Origin: F23-D06 sp947165685
GTDB taxonomy: Bacteria > Bacteroidota > Bacteroidia > Bacteroidales > WCHB1-69
NCBI GenBank assembly: GCA_947165685.1
Contig: CAMVBK010000012.1
Coordinates: 6,667 to 70,666 of the forward strand
Length of the DNA: 64,000 bases
Direction: 5' to 3'
Each line of letters starts with the position of its first letter. The stretch's first letter is position 1. The notes under the pieces are model-generated. The model did no database searches. It was given only the letters and a program-made list of their open reading frames with translations, and had not been told where the DNA came from. Positions 1 through 10,635 of the stretch are shown one piece after another. The translations under genes were made by a program, and so were the position numbers.

Positions 1-114
1 GGGAACCTTCAAGACGGTCTTGTCCTCACCCGCAAATTGCGCCTGGGCGGGAAGCCACACCAAGAGGAGCAGTGCGGCGGCAATCATGCTTTTTATATAG
101 TTCATTTTTTTCAT
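1..114 (-). CDS. Secreted protein, N-terminal fragment cut by window edge
   Basis: Only about the first 38 codons are inside the window; the rest lies beyond position 1. The visible protein opens with two Met-Lys-type starts (114 and 105, in frame), then a hydrophobic stretch (IAAALLLLVWLPAQAQ) that reads as a type I signal peptide with cleavage after AQA. I chose 114 because it gives the MKK start usual for this lineage. The start lies only 3 bases after the stop of the giant secreted protein on the same strand, so the two are probably co-transcribed and the products may work together on the cell surface. Nothing in the visible part identifies a family. Confidence 0.7.
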   Translation of the reverse strand, partial: MKKMNYIKSMIAAALLLLVWLPAQAQFAGEDKTVLKVP

Positions 115-117
115 AAC

Positions 118-3100
118 TTACTGGTTTACATGTTTGATGGTAAAGACAAGACCACCGGAGGTGTAGCCGTAAATGTTGATGGTGCCATAGCTGCCTGGAC
201 GGAGCAGCCCTTGAGGTTGACCCTCGATGTTGAGCGGTACCAACAGAGTGGTTTCGCCCGCCGTCACCCCTTCGGGGGTCAGCGCAATGGGACATCCTCC
301 CATGCTGGTGATCTCCAGCACCTGATCGTGCAGGTCAAGGTTTCCAGTGTTGCCGAACTCCAGCATCATCACGATATTGCGGTTCGCGCGCGGCGAACTC
401 GGGAAAATCAGATTGTAGGCCAGCCCGTCGGGGGTTCCCTGCCGGATCTCGAAGCCGTCGGTCAGCACCGACTCACCCTCGCAGAAATTCTCCGCACTCA
501 CATCATACAGTCCAGGCATTCGGCCGGTGAGATCGAAGCGGGCAAATGCCTTGTAGTAGTTCACGTACAACAGCGTGTCAGCGCAGATGGTATCGCCGGC
601 GTTGCGCAGACAGACCCGCATGTCGGGACGGAACCGCGAGCCAGTGAGCTCTACAGTCACGACACCGGTGTTGCCGCCGTGGTCCGCATCCACCGAGCGC
701 AGCTCGAAGGTCAGGATGTCGGCACGAATGACCGCATTCTGCTCATCACCCGCTGGCGTGCTGCCATAAACATTCACGCCGTAATAGCCAGGCTTCGTCG
801 ATGGGATATACAACTCGGGGTTGGCCGTGTATTGCCCTATAGTGGAATAGGTGTAGTTCAGATTGTCGCCCATACCGTTGTAGGTGGCGTAGATCATGTT
901 CATCGCACCCGCCAGCGAATCTTCGGAAGTGAGATGGACGCGCACCGTCTGGTTGAGGTTGTCCCCCACATCCATCTTGAAATCGGAAGGAGTGTCATTG
1001 TAGAGCACGTCCGCCACATCGGTGTTGAACGGAAGCGGACGAAGGGTCACCGCGAACGGCTCAAGGGAGCAACCTGTGTTGTTCGTCTCATCCACCTCGT
1101 AGAAAGCGTTCGTGACATCGGTCTTCACAATCAGGTAGTACTCGCCCTCGGCCAGGCCACTGATCCGGCACTCCAAGGTCTGCGCGACCATGTCGCCCGG
1201 ATTCAGTTGGATGCTCGGGGTGACCACATTACCGACCAATCGGTCGTTGGCATCGAACACCGTGTTCGTCGAGATATAGAGCAGGGATCTTAATCCATTA
1301 CCTTCCAAAAGATTATCGCCGATATTTTGGACATTCCAGGAGACATGGAGCAGGCTGCCCGATTGGACGATGCTCTCGGAGGTGATGTCAGTAACCACCA
1401 AATCGCCGGGATCCGTCAGAATGACGTTGACGGGCAGGGTTGCCGTGTTATTGTCCGTGTTGACCTCATAGGGATTGTTGTTAGCATTCGTCTTGAGAAT
1501 CAGGTACATGGAGCCGCTGTAAGGCAACGGGACGGTGAATGTGAGCGTGTCGGTATAGGAACCGCCCTGCGGAAGCGTCACATTCGGGAACGAATTGGTA
1601 ATCAACTCGATGTCCTCGTTCCCATAACTGCTGTCAGCGGACAGGAAAACCTTGTCACTCCAAGTTTGCTGACTGACATCCTGTTCCCCGACGTTGGTCA
1701 CGGTATAGGCGAGCCGCGTCGATTGTCCGGCAACCACATTACCAAGCAGCACAGCCTCCGTGACGGCGATGTCCGGCGTGGGCACACTGCTGACCGTGAG
1801 GGTCTTCACTACCGAGTTGTTGAAGATGTTGATATCGGGATTGTTGTTGTTGAAGTCCGCAAAGCCGAGCAAATATGCAGTGGACGGCGTACCGTAAGGG
1901 ATGATGACGTTGAAGTTCACCCAATAGTCTTCGCCGGCGTTCAACGTGGTCTGGTGACCGATGAGCTGCATCAGATGGTCGTCATCTTGAAGCACCTGAT
2001 CGGCAGAGACATACAAGGCATCTTTCCACTGATGGGCCAATGTCGGCACGGCGGAGTTGTTGCGCACGCGCAGACGGTAGGTGGCGGTCTGTCCCCATTC
2101 CACCGCATCGGGACCGTCGATCTCCATCGCCACCAGATCAAGCTGATAGACCATGGCCAGGAATCCATTGCTGACAGCCGTGTTGTTATTCTCGCCAGTA
2201 TGTTCATAAATCAGGTCGGTAGCGTCCGCAACCACATGGATATAGTAGAGATGTGGTGCCTCATTGACGGGAAGTGTCAGATAGGCCGTGAATGTTTCCT
2301 CACCGCCGGCGGGGATGTTGAGATAATCCATCTGTGTGAGTAGCAGATGGTTGCTGTCGTATTGAGTGGCGGAGGTGGAGTAGTAGAATTTGGTATTTTC
2401 CCCAGCATAATGAAGCGTGGCGGTGCCCTGGTTTGCGATGGTGTATTCCAACGGGAAGGTGCCGCCAAGGTTCACCGGTCCCTCCACCATGACGTTCGTC
2501 ACCACGATGTCGGGCCACGGGCTGAGCTGCACGTTGACCGCCGCGCTATGGCCGAAGTTGTTGTCTGGGTTGGTCTCGCAGACCGAACCCGTGGCGTTGC
2601 CGTTCACATGGCAGTAGTACTGTCCGCTGATGCCGTTGGGCACGTTCACCGTGAAAGTGAAGGTTTCGCTCTCACCGGGCGCCAGCGTGAGGGCATGCGT
2701 GTGCGCACCCGCAAGGTCGCCGTCCGCATAGTCCACGGCCTGCTGGCTGAAGTAGATGCGGTCGGTGACGGTGCCAGAAACGGGCATGTCGCTGTTGTTG
2801 ACCAGCGTGTAGGTAACCGCGACCGGCGTACCACTCCACGACTCGTCGGACAAACTCACCCCCGTGACCGTCAGGTCGGGCGTGAGAATGTTGAGCGGAA
2901 CGGAAAGCGTATTGTTGTTCTCATCGCTCTCCAGCACGTTCTCCGTCACATCAGTGACAGCACTTAGTGTGGCATCACCCTGCGTACAAGGAAGTTGGAC
3001 ATTGGCGGAACGTACCATAGAGTCGCCCGCCGCAATATTGATGTTCGTCACGTTGGCAGTATAGACCTGCTCCCCATTGTAGAGAATGCGGTCGGTGAAA

Positions 3101-6100
3101 TGACGGCCTACGACGTTGCCCGGACCATTGTTGCGCACCGTCCAAGTCACACGAGCAACCGCGTTCGGATCTACGGTGTCGGGCACATGGATATCCGTGA
3201 CCGTCATGTCAGGCAGAAGCACCGTGAAAGGCCGCGCCATGACATTGTTGCCTTCATAGGTGTACTCGAAAATGCTGCCCTGATCATCTGTATTTACAAA
3301 AAGATACCAAAGGCCGCCCTCCAAATCCGTCGGTATGCCGACGGCTATCTCTCTCGTATAGGAGGAGTCCGCCGCCAAAGTGCCGCTGCGGCCGATCTTC
3401 CTTAGTACACGGGCAGTGTTCTTATTAAAGACAGAATCGCGGTTGATATAGAAGCCGTCATACCAGTGGTTGCCATACGTGGGGCTGCTGCCATTGTTCT
3501 TCACTGTCCACACAATATTACATGTAGCATTCACATCCACCGAGTCCGACATAACGACGGAAGTGACAATCAGGTCAGCAGGCGGCGTGAGCGTCACAGT
3601 CAGCGGATGCTCGGAAACACCGATATTGTTCTCATTGAAGAGTCCTTCGTAAACCTCATCGTTGTTGTCAGTGATAATGAAGAAACGGTAGTCGCCCATG
3701 TAGTCAATGGGAATGGTCACCTGCGCGTTGTTGGTGTAGCTGCTGTCAACGAGGAGGTTCCCGTTGTGTCGATAGGTTCCCACGCGCCAGGCATCCACCG
3801 TGCTGAGCATGGTGTCGGAGGTGAGATAGACCACATCGTACCAGGGGCCCATAGCCGCAGCCTCGCCTTGATTGGTGACAGTCCACGACAACGGAATGGT
3901 GCTGCCCGAGAATGTGTTGGCGGGATGCGCCACGCTGCTCACCGCCAGGTCGGGTGACGGTGGCGGCAGGATGTTCAGTACCACGTAGAAGAAGTTGTCC
4001 ATACCATGGAAATGGCCGAATCCGTTACCATATTCAGAGGAAACGACCTCCTCCATATCACGACTATGGCAAAAACCATTCAGATAAGGATAAGGGTTGC
4101 CGGTGAGGCTCGGTGTGTAGGGGTTCGGGGCGGAACCACCAGCGGGTTCGAAATCGATATCGTAAGCATCATGTTGGTTGGCGATGACAAATAGGTAGTA
4201 ATTACCCATAATTCCTTCGGGTAGGGTAACCGTTGCTGTGTTGGTGTAAGACTCGCCTGGATTCAAAACCTGCAGGTTGGCGACAGTGGCCAAATTGATG
4301 TCCTGATTGTAGTTGAATTCTCTCACATCCGCATCGCGTACGAGCCAGATGCGGTCGTTCCAGCTTTGTCCGGGGGGCGTGCCGCCCTCCCCGTCGTTGG
4401 TCACTGTCCATGTCACCGTCATTGTCTGCGAGGCTATCGGCGTGGAGGTGGTGATGGCGCTCACGTGCAGATCGGGCAGCGGATTCACCCGCAGGGTCAT
4501 CACCGGGCTGCTCTTGCTGATGCACTCGTTCCAGGCCACCACTTTCCAGCGATAGTACTTGCCTCGTTCATAGGCGGGCAACTGCACATTGCTCAATCCT
4601 GCAAAGCTCAGACCAGACCGGGTCGGAGTTTCAGGCTCGGTGCCGTCGGCGGCCCAAAGGTAGAAGTCGTAGGAGGTGGCCTCCGGCAGGGCCGTCCAAC
4701 TGAACGACACACCATTTTGATAGACGACATCGCTGTCGGCGGGCAGCATCACCGTGAAATTGGACAACGTGTCCAAAACACTCGGATCGCAAATAGTCTG
4801 GAAATTGGAGGGGATGGAGGCGATGCTCATCGCCCCTTCGCCGCACACGGCACGCACCTTGGCGCTGTAGTTGCGGTTGAAGGTAAGCCCCGAAAGGGTG
4901 CAGGTAGTGTCGCTGACCGTCAGCGTGCCGGACTCCTCACCCACGACACCGTAGATGACGACCCACTGGCTTTCCGTACCGAGCGGATGCCAGCTCAGAT
5001 GAGCACTGTTGGTGGTGATGTTGTCAGCGTGCAAACCGACCACCGACGGACAGTCACTGAATTCCTGCGCTTCCGAACAGCCGATATCCACCACACTCTG
5101 CAATCTCGGATTCCCATAAAAATCGAGACTGTCAGCGATTCCTTCCGAATTGCCCGCGTTGACACATGACGAGGTAGGGTGCAGCTGGAAGTCCCCGTTC
5201 TCCGGGTCGATAAAGCGCACGTAGTACTGCGACTGATCAAAACCGTCGTTGGTGGATGCGAGATTGATGTTATTCGTACCGGAAACGCCACCTTCAACGG
5301 CACAGTAGTTGAAAGTGCCTGTCCCGTAAATATTATTGACGGCATAATTCTTCTTGTTACCCCAAATGATATTGTTGGTGGCATTGAGGGTGCCGGAGTT
5401 GCGGTAAAGGCCGCCACCTTCTGATGTGGCGCTGTTGTTCACAACATCACAGTTTACCATAGTGACGTATCCGGCCAAATAGATACCGCCGCCGCGGCCC
5501 GCTAAATTATTGTGAACAAGACAGTTGGACAACTGACTGTTATTTTGGCAATAGATACCGCCGCCATAATAGCGGGGATTGGTATTGTGACTAATCTCCG
5601 AATGACTGATATTCAAACAGTTGCCATAGATTCCTGCACCATAACCGTCCAAATAGCCGCTGTTCTGGAAGCTGTTGTAACGAATCGTGCAATGGCGGAT
5701 TTGGGTCGTCCATCCAGTGGTGTTGTTAGTACCACCCGAGACATAAATGCCAGCGCCATACTTGCTTTGCCAAGTACTGCTGGAAGGAGTCTTGAGATAA
5801 TAGAGGTAGTTGTTTTGCACGATACAGTTGCTCAAAGTGGAGTAACTTTGCATATAGACACCGACACCGTTGTCATAATAGGCACCGTTCTGGATGGTGA
5901 AGCCATCCCAGGTCACCGCCGTGCTTTCGGAGAAGCTGTTCGGTTGGTAGAGCACACGCCGCATGTTCTGGCCGTCAAGGATAGTGGCGTTCGTAGAAAA
6001 GTCACGCTGCGCGAGATCGAAAGTCTCCGGTTCGTTGCCCGCAAATCCGCCATACGCATTCACCCCTTCTATCATCGTGAAAGCCTTATCGGAAGCGGTG

Positions 6101-9100
6101 TTGCCATAGTATGTGCCTGCGGCCACCCAGACATCCGCGCCGTAGGTCTTGGCGATCAAGAGGGCATCAACGATGGAGGAAGTGGCATTCTCCCAACTGT
6201 TGCCAATTTGCAATCCGGCACCCTGCTCAGTCACATAGACGACATGACCGTACTGGGGCAGCGTGATGCCTGTGTATTCCGACTCATAACATCCCAAGTC
6301 GATAATATCCTGTTGGACTCGGTCATTGCCGGCCAAGTCGATGGAACCGGCAACGGTGTTGTCACCACGGTTCACACAAGGCGAAACGTTCGTCAGCCGC
6401 CAGTCGGCATTCTCCGGACCGTCGAATGCACCCACGGAATCCGAAGGCTGGACAAAGTTCGGATAGAACGGACTGCTGCCAACATTCCCCGACAAGAGGA
6501 TGAGGTTGTTCTCCCCCATCACACCGCCTTCCACCGCAGAATGGTGGCACGCAGTATTATTGAGAACGTTGGCAATCTCCCCGTTGTTGCGGTTGCCCCA
6601 GATGATACAGTTCACCACATTGGGCAAATAGGAAGCGTATGTGGATGTCGTCCCCACAAGCCCCGCGCCTATGCTGGCACCCGTGCCGCTGCTGGCATTG
6701 TTCACGATGGTGCAACCGAAGACATCAGAGCGGTCGGCGAGAATGCCGGATGCGCCTGACCCTGAGGTATTATTGGCTATCAGACAGTTATAAACCTTGC
6801 TACGATCCGAGGATATACCGCCGCAAGTGGTTCCTGCCGTGTTGTGGGTGATTATACTGTGAGAGATGACACCTTCGGAGAGGCTCAGGCCACCGCTGCC
6901 GTTAGCCGCAGTATTATGGGTGATCACACAATTTTGGATGGAAACATTTCTGTCCAGATCCACGCCGCCGCCGGATTGACCGGCGCTGTTGTATGAGATG
7001 ATACAATTAATAAGAAAGATGCTGTCATAGGTGCCATATTGATATCCATCGCCGTAAATCGCACCGCCATAGCCGTTGGCATGGTTGTGGGTGATGACGC
7101 AGTTCGAAAGCGTGGAGTTGGATTTCAGATTGGCGGCACCGCCACCGTATGTGGATCCGGTGTAGTTGCCGTTGCGGAGAGTGAGCCCATCCCATACTGT
7201 GCGATGGGTAAAACTTCCCGGCTGGTTCAGCACACGACGGGCATTACCGCCGTCCAAGGCCGTGACATGCGCCGACAAATCGCGCTGCGAAAGATCGAAA
7301 GTCTCTGGCTCATTGCCCTCAAAACCGCCATATACGTTCACACCGTCATGCATCGTGAAAGCACTGATTGCCATCGTGTCACCATAATAGACACCCTCGG
7401 CAACCCAAACATCGGCGTTGTACATTTCAGCAAGACCCAAAGCAAGATTGAGATCACCGGTGGCATTATCCCAACTGCTGCCATCGTGAGTGCCACCGCC
7501 GTTCTGGGTGACGTAAATGATATTGCCGTATGCAGGCAGCGGATGTCCGTAGTAATCAGACTCATAACAACCCAAATCCACCGTATCATGTTTGACACGC
7601 GACTGGAAGTCCAGGTCGGCGTTGTTGTAGATGGTCACCAGACTGTTGGATCCCCTGTTTGCAAAGACGGAACCCTGCAAGAAGCGCCAGTTGGGGTATG
7701 GCGTGGCATCCAAATACCCCACGGTAGCCGATGGGGTCACGAATTTGGGGGCAAACAGCCCGCCAAACACACTATCGGGAAGAATCATCACATTGTTCGT
7801 ACCGGCGTAACCGTCTTCCACCGCGCTATAAGTGCAGGTCAAGACATTTCCATTGTCATCAATGCTGCTCACAGCACCTGCGGTGGTACGGTTGCCCCAC
7901 AAGATACAGTTGGCTATCTTATACATATAGCTGGCCCTAATGCCCGCACCACTGGAAACGGCCTCATTGTTCACGATGGTATTGTTCTCCAAAAGCGTAT
8001 AGGAGGACGAATTGTAAATTCCACCGCCAACATCAGCAGTATTGTTGGCTATCAAGCAGTTAGACAAAGCCGCATAATTGCTGTTGGAATTGTCGATATA
8101 GACTCCCCCGCCATTCTTGGTCGCACGGTTGTGGGTGAATTCGCAGTGCATGACCATAGCATACGAGGTGTACATGCCGCCACCGCCATTGTTATAGTTG
8201 TTCCCATTGGCCCAATTGCCTCTGAAGCGACAGTTCTCAATGACAGAGGACGTCGTATATACACCACCGCCGCTGGCTGCCGTGTTGTTGATAATCTCGC
8301 TGTTATATAAATATACATTATATTTCAATAGCGCACCGCCACCATAGCCGGTGGTCTTGCCGTTTCGGAGCGTCACACCGTCCAACACGGTCGCCACAGC
8401 GAAATTTTCAAGCTGTTCGACCACGCGTTGGCTGTGCTGACCGTCAAGAATGGTAGGATGGGCGTACAAGTCACGCTGCGAGAGTTCCGTTTCGTTACCC
8501 GCAAAGCTGCCATAGACATTCACCCCATCCGCCAAGGTGAACGCGCTCGCAGAAACACTGTCGCCGTAGTAGGTACCATAGGCAATCCACACGTCCGGGG
8601 AAGTGCCGTAAATGCCCCGAATGACAGCGGCGGTGCTCAACGCCCAGTTAAGGTCGCCAGTCGCGTCTGCCCAGCTCGCGCCATCGCCTGTGCCGCCCAC
8701 ATTGACGTAAATGCGCGAGTAGTTGCTCGCCAGCGTGGTGAAGCGTCTCTCCAACCACGGACTTTGGTCGCCACCGCACAACGAACGGATGCGTACCGTG
8801 TATTCGGTGTTGTGCACCAGCCCCGTCAGCTCACAAGTCGTACCCGTGACCGGCACAGTGACAAACTCATCGTCCTGTGAACGCTTGTACTGCAACTCCA
8901 CTCCACTGGCCCCGTTGCCGGACGTGAACTGGAGCTGCGCCGTGGAATTCGTCACACCCATCACTACGAGATTGGCACGATCACATTCCGCAGTGATGCA
9001 CTGTCCAGGAATGCGCAAGTTGTTGCGATACCTTATCGGATTACCGCTGCTTCCCAAATTGTTGGGATCTATGTCGGAAGAGTAATTGCTTGCGTACATG

Positions 9101-10425
9101 CTCAGTTTTCCGGAAGAGTGGGCGTAGAAGACATTGCCGTATGAGTTCGTGCTGCCCGTGTTGTCGTCAAAAGCCACCACCAGATTGTCGGTACCGTTGT
9201 ACTCAAAAGCTGAGTCGAACGGTATCCAAAACCAAAAGTTCTCTCCCGTATTGTTGAATTCCACCTCTCCGGAATAGACCAAGGTCAGGTCGCTCTGCGG
9301 GACCCAGTCACTGCCGTTGGAGAAACCGGTCTTGTTCGTGTGACCCAAGTAGATGTCCACATTGCGGACAACAGGGTAAGCATAATAATATTGCAGCGAA
9401 ATGCCATTGATACTCTTGGAAACACCTATCTCATTCGCCATGAATAGCTGCTGGGAATAGCTGTATTTGTAACTCATGACATTCGGAATGCCATAACAAG
9501 TGGTGGGATTTGTGAAATTTCCGATGGCTACAGGATCGGTGTAGCCGCCAGAGCATTCGGTGGAAAAGGAAGTACTGAGGTAATCAGAATAGCCGTCACC
9601 ACAAAGCGTACGCACCCGCACCTGATAATCCGTCTGTGGCTGCAGACCTGTAAGCATCAGGGATTCGTCCGTGGTGTTGGCGGCGGCAATCGTCCAACCT
9701 GCGGCTCCAAAAGCCTTGTAGGAGACCTCGTAAGGATGCGGCAGCTCAGAATATCCCTGCCGCCATGTCACGAATGCGGAGCTACCCACAATTTCAGAGA
9801 CGGCGAGGTGGCGAGGACGGCATGTGTCTTGGTAAGTAAACGTAAATGTGGTCTTCGGAGTGAAGTTCTGGCGGGATCCGGTGGTAATGTAAGCCCCGCC
9901 ACTGTAGCTGTTATAGTTATACAAACTTCCGTATTGGGAGCTGATGCCGTAGAACTGCGCACTTGCGTAGGCACCCGTGGTTGTCGTGGCTATTTCCAAC
10001 AACAAGTTGCCTCCGTTATAGACAAAAGGCTGATCCAAAAGAATAGTCAACGTATTGTCAGTCGCAACCGACAATGTGCCAGTGTAGAGTGTGGTAAGCG
10101 AATCGGTCAGGAAGTAATTGTTCGAGAACGCGGTGGATGACGTAATTCCGAGCTTCACTTCGAAAATGGAGGTCCACGCCCTCCACGGCTGGTTTTTCAA
10201 GTGAAACGTGATAGCAGAAATATTCGACTCCTCCATATCAGCAAGCATCCATTCAGGATAGATCACCTGGTCTTTTAGAAAGTAGTCTGCATTGCTGCCG
10301 TCAAAGGGCACGCTGGTACTGTATTCTGTGCCGTCCGCCACCGTAAGCGTGGACTGGGCATGCGACCATCCAAAAAACAATGTCACAAAAAGGGTCAGCA
10401 GGAGTAAACTTTTTTTCATACTCAT
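118..10425 (-). CDS. Giant secreted protein: FN3, three beta-helix blocks, nine CARDB repeats
   Basis: A single uninterrupted frame of about 3,435 residues. The start is MSMKKSLLLL at 10425 (MKKSL at 10419 is the alternative; an upstream in-frame ATG at 10479 adds a non-signal-like extension). It has a signal peptide ending near WSHAQ. Approximate order, counted from the upstream ATG at 10479: two fibronectin type III-like domains (about 218-308 and 498-585), three right-handed beta-helix blocks each opening with an IYV-type strand and a SW..AT motif (starting near 587, 985 and 1412), a third FN3 (about 1810), then nine CARDB-like repeats of the form PDL.V..... WTV.N.G (about 2000-3145), and a C-terminal beta-rich region. 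The architecture fits an exported adhesin or glycan-binding surface protein; the substrate is unknown. It lacks a recognisable type IX C-terminal sorting domain, unlike the other large secreted proteins here, so its export or anchoring route is unclear. Confidence 0.88.
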   Translation of the reverse strand: MSMKKSLLLLTLFVTLFFGWSHAQSTLTVADGTEYSTSVPFDGSNADYFLKDQVIYPEWMLADMEESNISAITFHLKNQPWRAWTSIFEVKLGITSSTAFSNNYFLTDSLTTLYTGTLSVATDNTLTILLDQPFVYNGGNLLLEIATTTTGAYASAQFYGISSQYGSLYNYNSYSGGAYITTGSRQNFTPKTTFTFTYQDTCRPRHLAVSEIVGSSAFVTWRQGYSELPHPYEVSYKAFGAAGWTIAAANTTDESLMLTGLQPQTDYQVRVRTLCGDGYSDYLSTSFSTECSGGYTDPVAIGNFTNPTTCYGIPNVMSYKYSYSQQLFMANEIGVSKSINGISLQYYYAYPVVRNVDIYLGHTNKTGFSNGSDWVPQSDLTLVYSGEVEFNNTGENFWFWIPFDSAFEYNGTDNLVVAFDDNTGSTNSYGNVFYAHSSGKLSMYASNYSSDIDPNNLGSSGNPIRYRNNLRIPGQCITAECDRANLVVMGVTNSTAQLQFTSGNGASGVELQYKRSQDDEFVTVPVTGTTCELTGLVHNTEYTVRIRSLCGGDQSPWLERRFTTLASNYSRIYVNVGGTGDGASWADATGDLNWALSTAAVIRGIYGTSPDVWIAYGTYYGDSVSASAFTLADGVNVYGSFAGNETELSQRDLYAHPTILDGQHSQRVVEQLENFAVATVLDGVTLRNGKTTGYGGGALLKYNVYLYNSEIINNTAASGGGVYTTSSVIENCRFRGNWANGNNYNNGGGGMYTSYAMVMHCEFTHNRATKNGGGVYIDNSNSNYAALSNCLIANNTADVGGGIYNSSSYTLLENNTIVNNEAVSSGAGIRASYMYKIANCILWGNRTTAGAVSSIDDNGNVLTCTYSAVEDGYAGTNNVMILPDSVFGGLFAPKFVTPSATVGYLDATPYPNWRFLQGSVFANRGSNSLVTIYNNADLDFQSRVKHDTVDLGCYESDYYGHPLPAYGNIIYVTQNGGGTHDGSSWDNATGDLNLALGLAEMYNADVWVAEGVYYGDTMAISAFTMHDGVNVYGGFEGNEPETFDLSQRDLSAHVTALDGGNARRVLNQPGSFTHRTVWDGLTLRNGNYTGSTYGGGAANLKSNSTLSNCVITHNHANGYGGAIYGDGYQYGTYDSIFLINCIISYNSAGQSGGGVDLDRNVSIQNCVITHNTAANGSGGLSLSEGVISHSIITHNTAGTTCGGISSDRSKVYNCLIANNTSGSGASGILADRSDVFGCTIVNNASSGTGASIGAGLVGTTSTYASYLPNVVNCIIWGNRNNGEIANVLNNTACHHSAVEGGVMGENNLILLSGNVGSSPFYPNFVQPSDSVGAFDGPENADWRLTNVSPCVNRGDNTVAGSIDLAGNDRVQQDIIDLGCYESEYTGITLPQYGHVVYVTEQGAGLQIGNSWENATSSIVDALLIAKTYGADVWVAAGTYYGNTASDKAFTMIEGVNAYGGFAGNEPETFDLAQRDFSTNATILDGQNMRRVLYQPNSFSESTAVTWDGFTIQNGAYYDNGVGVYMQSYSTLSNCIVQNNYLYYLKTPSSSTWQSKYGAGIYVSGGTNNTTGWTTQIRHCTIRYNSFQNSGYLDGYGAGIYGNCLNISHSEISHNTNPRYYGGGIYCQNNSQLSNCLVHNNLAGRGGGIYLAGYVTMVNCDVVNNSATSEGGGLYRNSGTLNATNNIIWGNKKNYAVNNIYGTGTFNYCAVEGGVSGTNNINLASTNDGFDQSQYYVRFIDPENGDFQLHPTSSCVNAGNSEGIADSLDFYGNPRLQSVVDIGCSEAQEFSDCPSVVGLHADNITTNSAHLSWHPLGTESQWVVIYGVVGEESGTLTVSDTTCTLSGLTFNRNYSAKVRAVCGEGAMSIASIPSNFQTICDPSVLDTLSNFTVMLPADSDVVYQNGVSFSWTALPEATSYDFYLWAADGTEPETPTRSGLSFAGLSNVQLPAYERGKYYRWKVVAWNECISKSSPVMTLRVNPLPDLHVSAITTSTPIASQTMTVTWTVTNDGEGGTPPGQSWNDRIWLVRDADVREFNYNQDINLATVANLQVLNPGESYTNTATVTLPEGIMGNYYLFVIANQHDAYDIDFEPAGGSAPNPYTPSLTGNPYPYLNGFCHSRDMEEVVSSEYGNGFGHFHGMDNFFYVVLNILPPPSPDLAVSSVAHPANTFSGSTIPLSWTVTNQGEAAAMGPWYDVVYLTSDTMLSTVDAWRVGTYRHNGNLLVDSSYTNNAQVTIPIDYMGDYRFFIITDNNDEVYEGLFNENNIGVSEHPLTVTLTPPADLIVTSVVMSDSVDVNATCNIVWTVKNNGSSPTYGNHWYDGFYINRDSVFNKNTARVLRKIGRSGTLAADSSYTREIAVGIPTDLEGGLWYLFVNTDDQGSIFEYTYEGNNVMARPFTVLLPDMTVTDIHVPDTVDPNAVARVTWTVRNNGPGNVVGRHFTDRILYNGEQVYTANVTNINIAAGDSMVRSANVQLPCTQGDATLSAVTDVTENVLESDENNNTLSVPLNILTPDLTVTGVSLSDESWSGTPVAVTYTLVNNSDMPVSGTVTDRIYFSQQAVDYADGDLAGAHTHALTLAPGESETFTFTVNVPNGISGQYYCHVNGNATGSVCETNPDNNFGHSAAVNVQLSPWPDIVVTNVMVEGPVNLGGTFPLEYTIANQGTATLHYAGENTKFYYSTSATQYDSNHLLLTQMDYLNIPAGGEETFTAYLTLPVNEAPHLYYIHVVADATDLIYEHTGENNNTAVSNGFLAMVYQLDLVAMEIDGPDAVEWGQTATYRLRVRNNSAVPTLAHQWKDALYVSADQVLQDDDHLMQLIGHQTTLNAGEDYWVNFNVIIPYGTPSTAYLLGFADFNNNNPDINIFNNSVVKTLTVSSVPTPDIAVTEAVLLGNVVAGQSTRLAYTVTNVGEQDVSQQTWSDKVFLSADSSYGNEDIELITNSFPNVTLPQGGSYTDTLTFTVPLPYSGSMYLILKTNANNNPYEVNTDNNTATLPVNVILTDPGDLVVTDITSESIVQSGSLLHVSWNVQNIGDNLLEGNGLRSLLYISTNTVFDANDRLVGNVVTPSIQLNPGDMVAQTLECRISGLAEGEYYLIVKTDVTNAFYEVDETNNTGCSLEPFAVTLRPLPFNTDVADVLYNDTPSDFKMDVGDNLNQTVRVHLTSEDSLAGAMNMIYATYNGMGDNLNYTYSTIGQYTANPELYIPSTKPGYYGVNVYGSTPAGDEQNAVIRADILTFELRSVDADHGGNTGVVTVELTGSRFRPDMRVCLRNAGDTICADTLLYVNYYKAFARFDLTGRMPGLYDVSAENFCEGESVLTDGFEIRQGTPDGLAYNLIFPSSPRANRNIVMMLEFGNTGNLDLHDQVLEITSMGGCPIALTPEGVTAGETTLLVPLNIEGQPQGLLRPGSYGTINIYGYTSGGLVFTIKHVNQ

Positions 10426-10520
10426 AAATCCAAATGTCCAAAAATAGGAAAATAGAAAATGTTGTGTTTTATGTATCAATTAGTTACAGAAAAACACTAC
10501 ACCATTTTTCTTTACAACGG

Positions 10521-10544
10521 CAAAAATAACATTTACACAAATGT
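10521..10544 (-). promoter_or_regulatory. Promoter -7 element with adjacent inverted repeat
   Basis: On the minus strand 10528-10521 reads TATTTTTG, matching the Bacteroidota -7 consensus TAnnTTTG, about 95 bases upstream of the giant secreted protein start. Immediately upstream is a perfect inverted repeat ACATTT-ACAC-AAATGT (10529-10544), which could be an operator. The operator role is inference. Confidence 0.5.
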
Positions 10545-10635
10545 AAGAAATAAAGGATTTATGAAAACTTATTAACAGAAACAGACCGAAGAGACAATGC
10601 GCACATCGTCTCCACAGGGCGTAACGACTTTGCTT

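Noticed and set aside
37..2343. Long plus-strand open frames opposite the giant secreted protein
   Set aside because: They mirror the codon pattern of the minus-strand gene, are highly basic/His-rich and have no domain; the minus-strand frame has clear FN3, beta-helix and CARDB repeats.
5512..8310. 415- and 423-codon plus-strand open frames
   Set aside because: Antisense to beta-helix blocks and rich in Val/Ile/Arg, as expected for reversed repeat DNA; no signal peptide, motif or promoter.
5041..8720. Mobile or recombinogenic repeats inside the giant gene
   Set aside because: The similarity is at the protein-domain level (three beta-helix blocks) and DNA identity between blocks is low.
10567..10615. 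Terminator after the giant gene's leader (GAGAC...GTCTC)
   Set aside because: Five-base stem with a long loop and no T-run; too weak to call.
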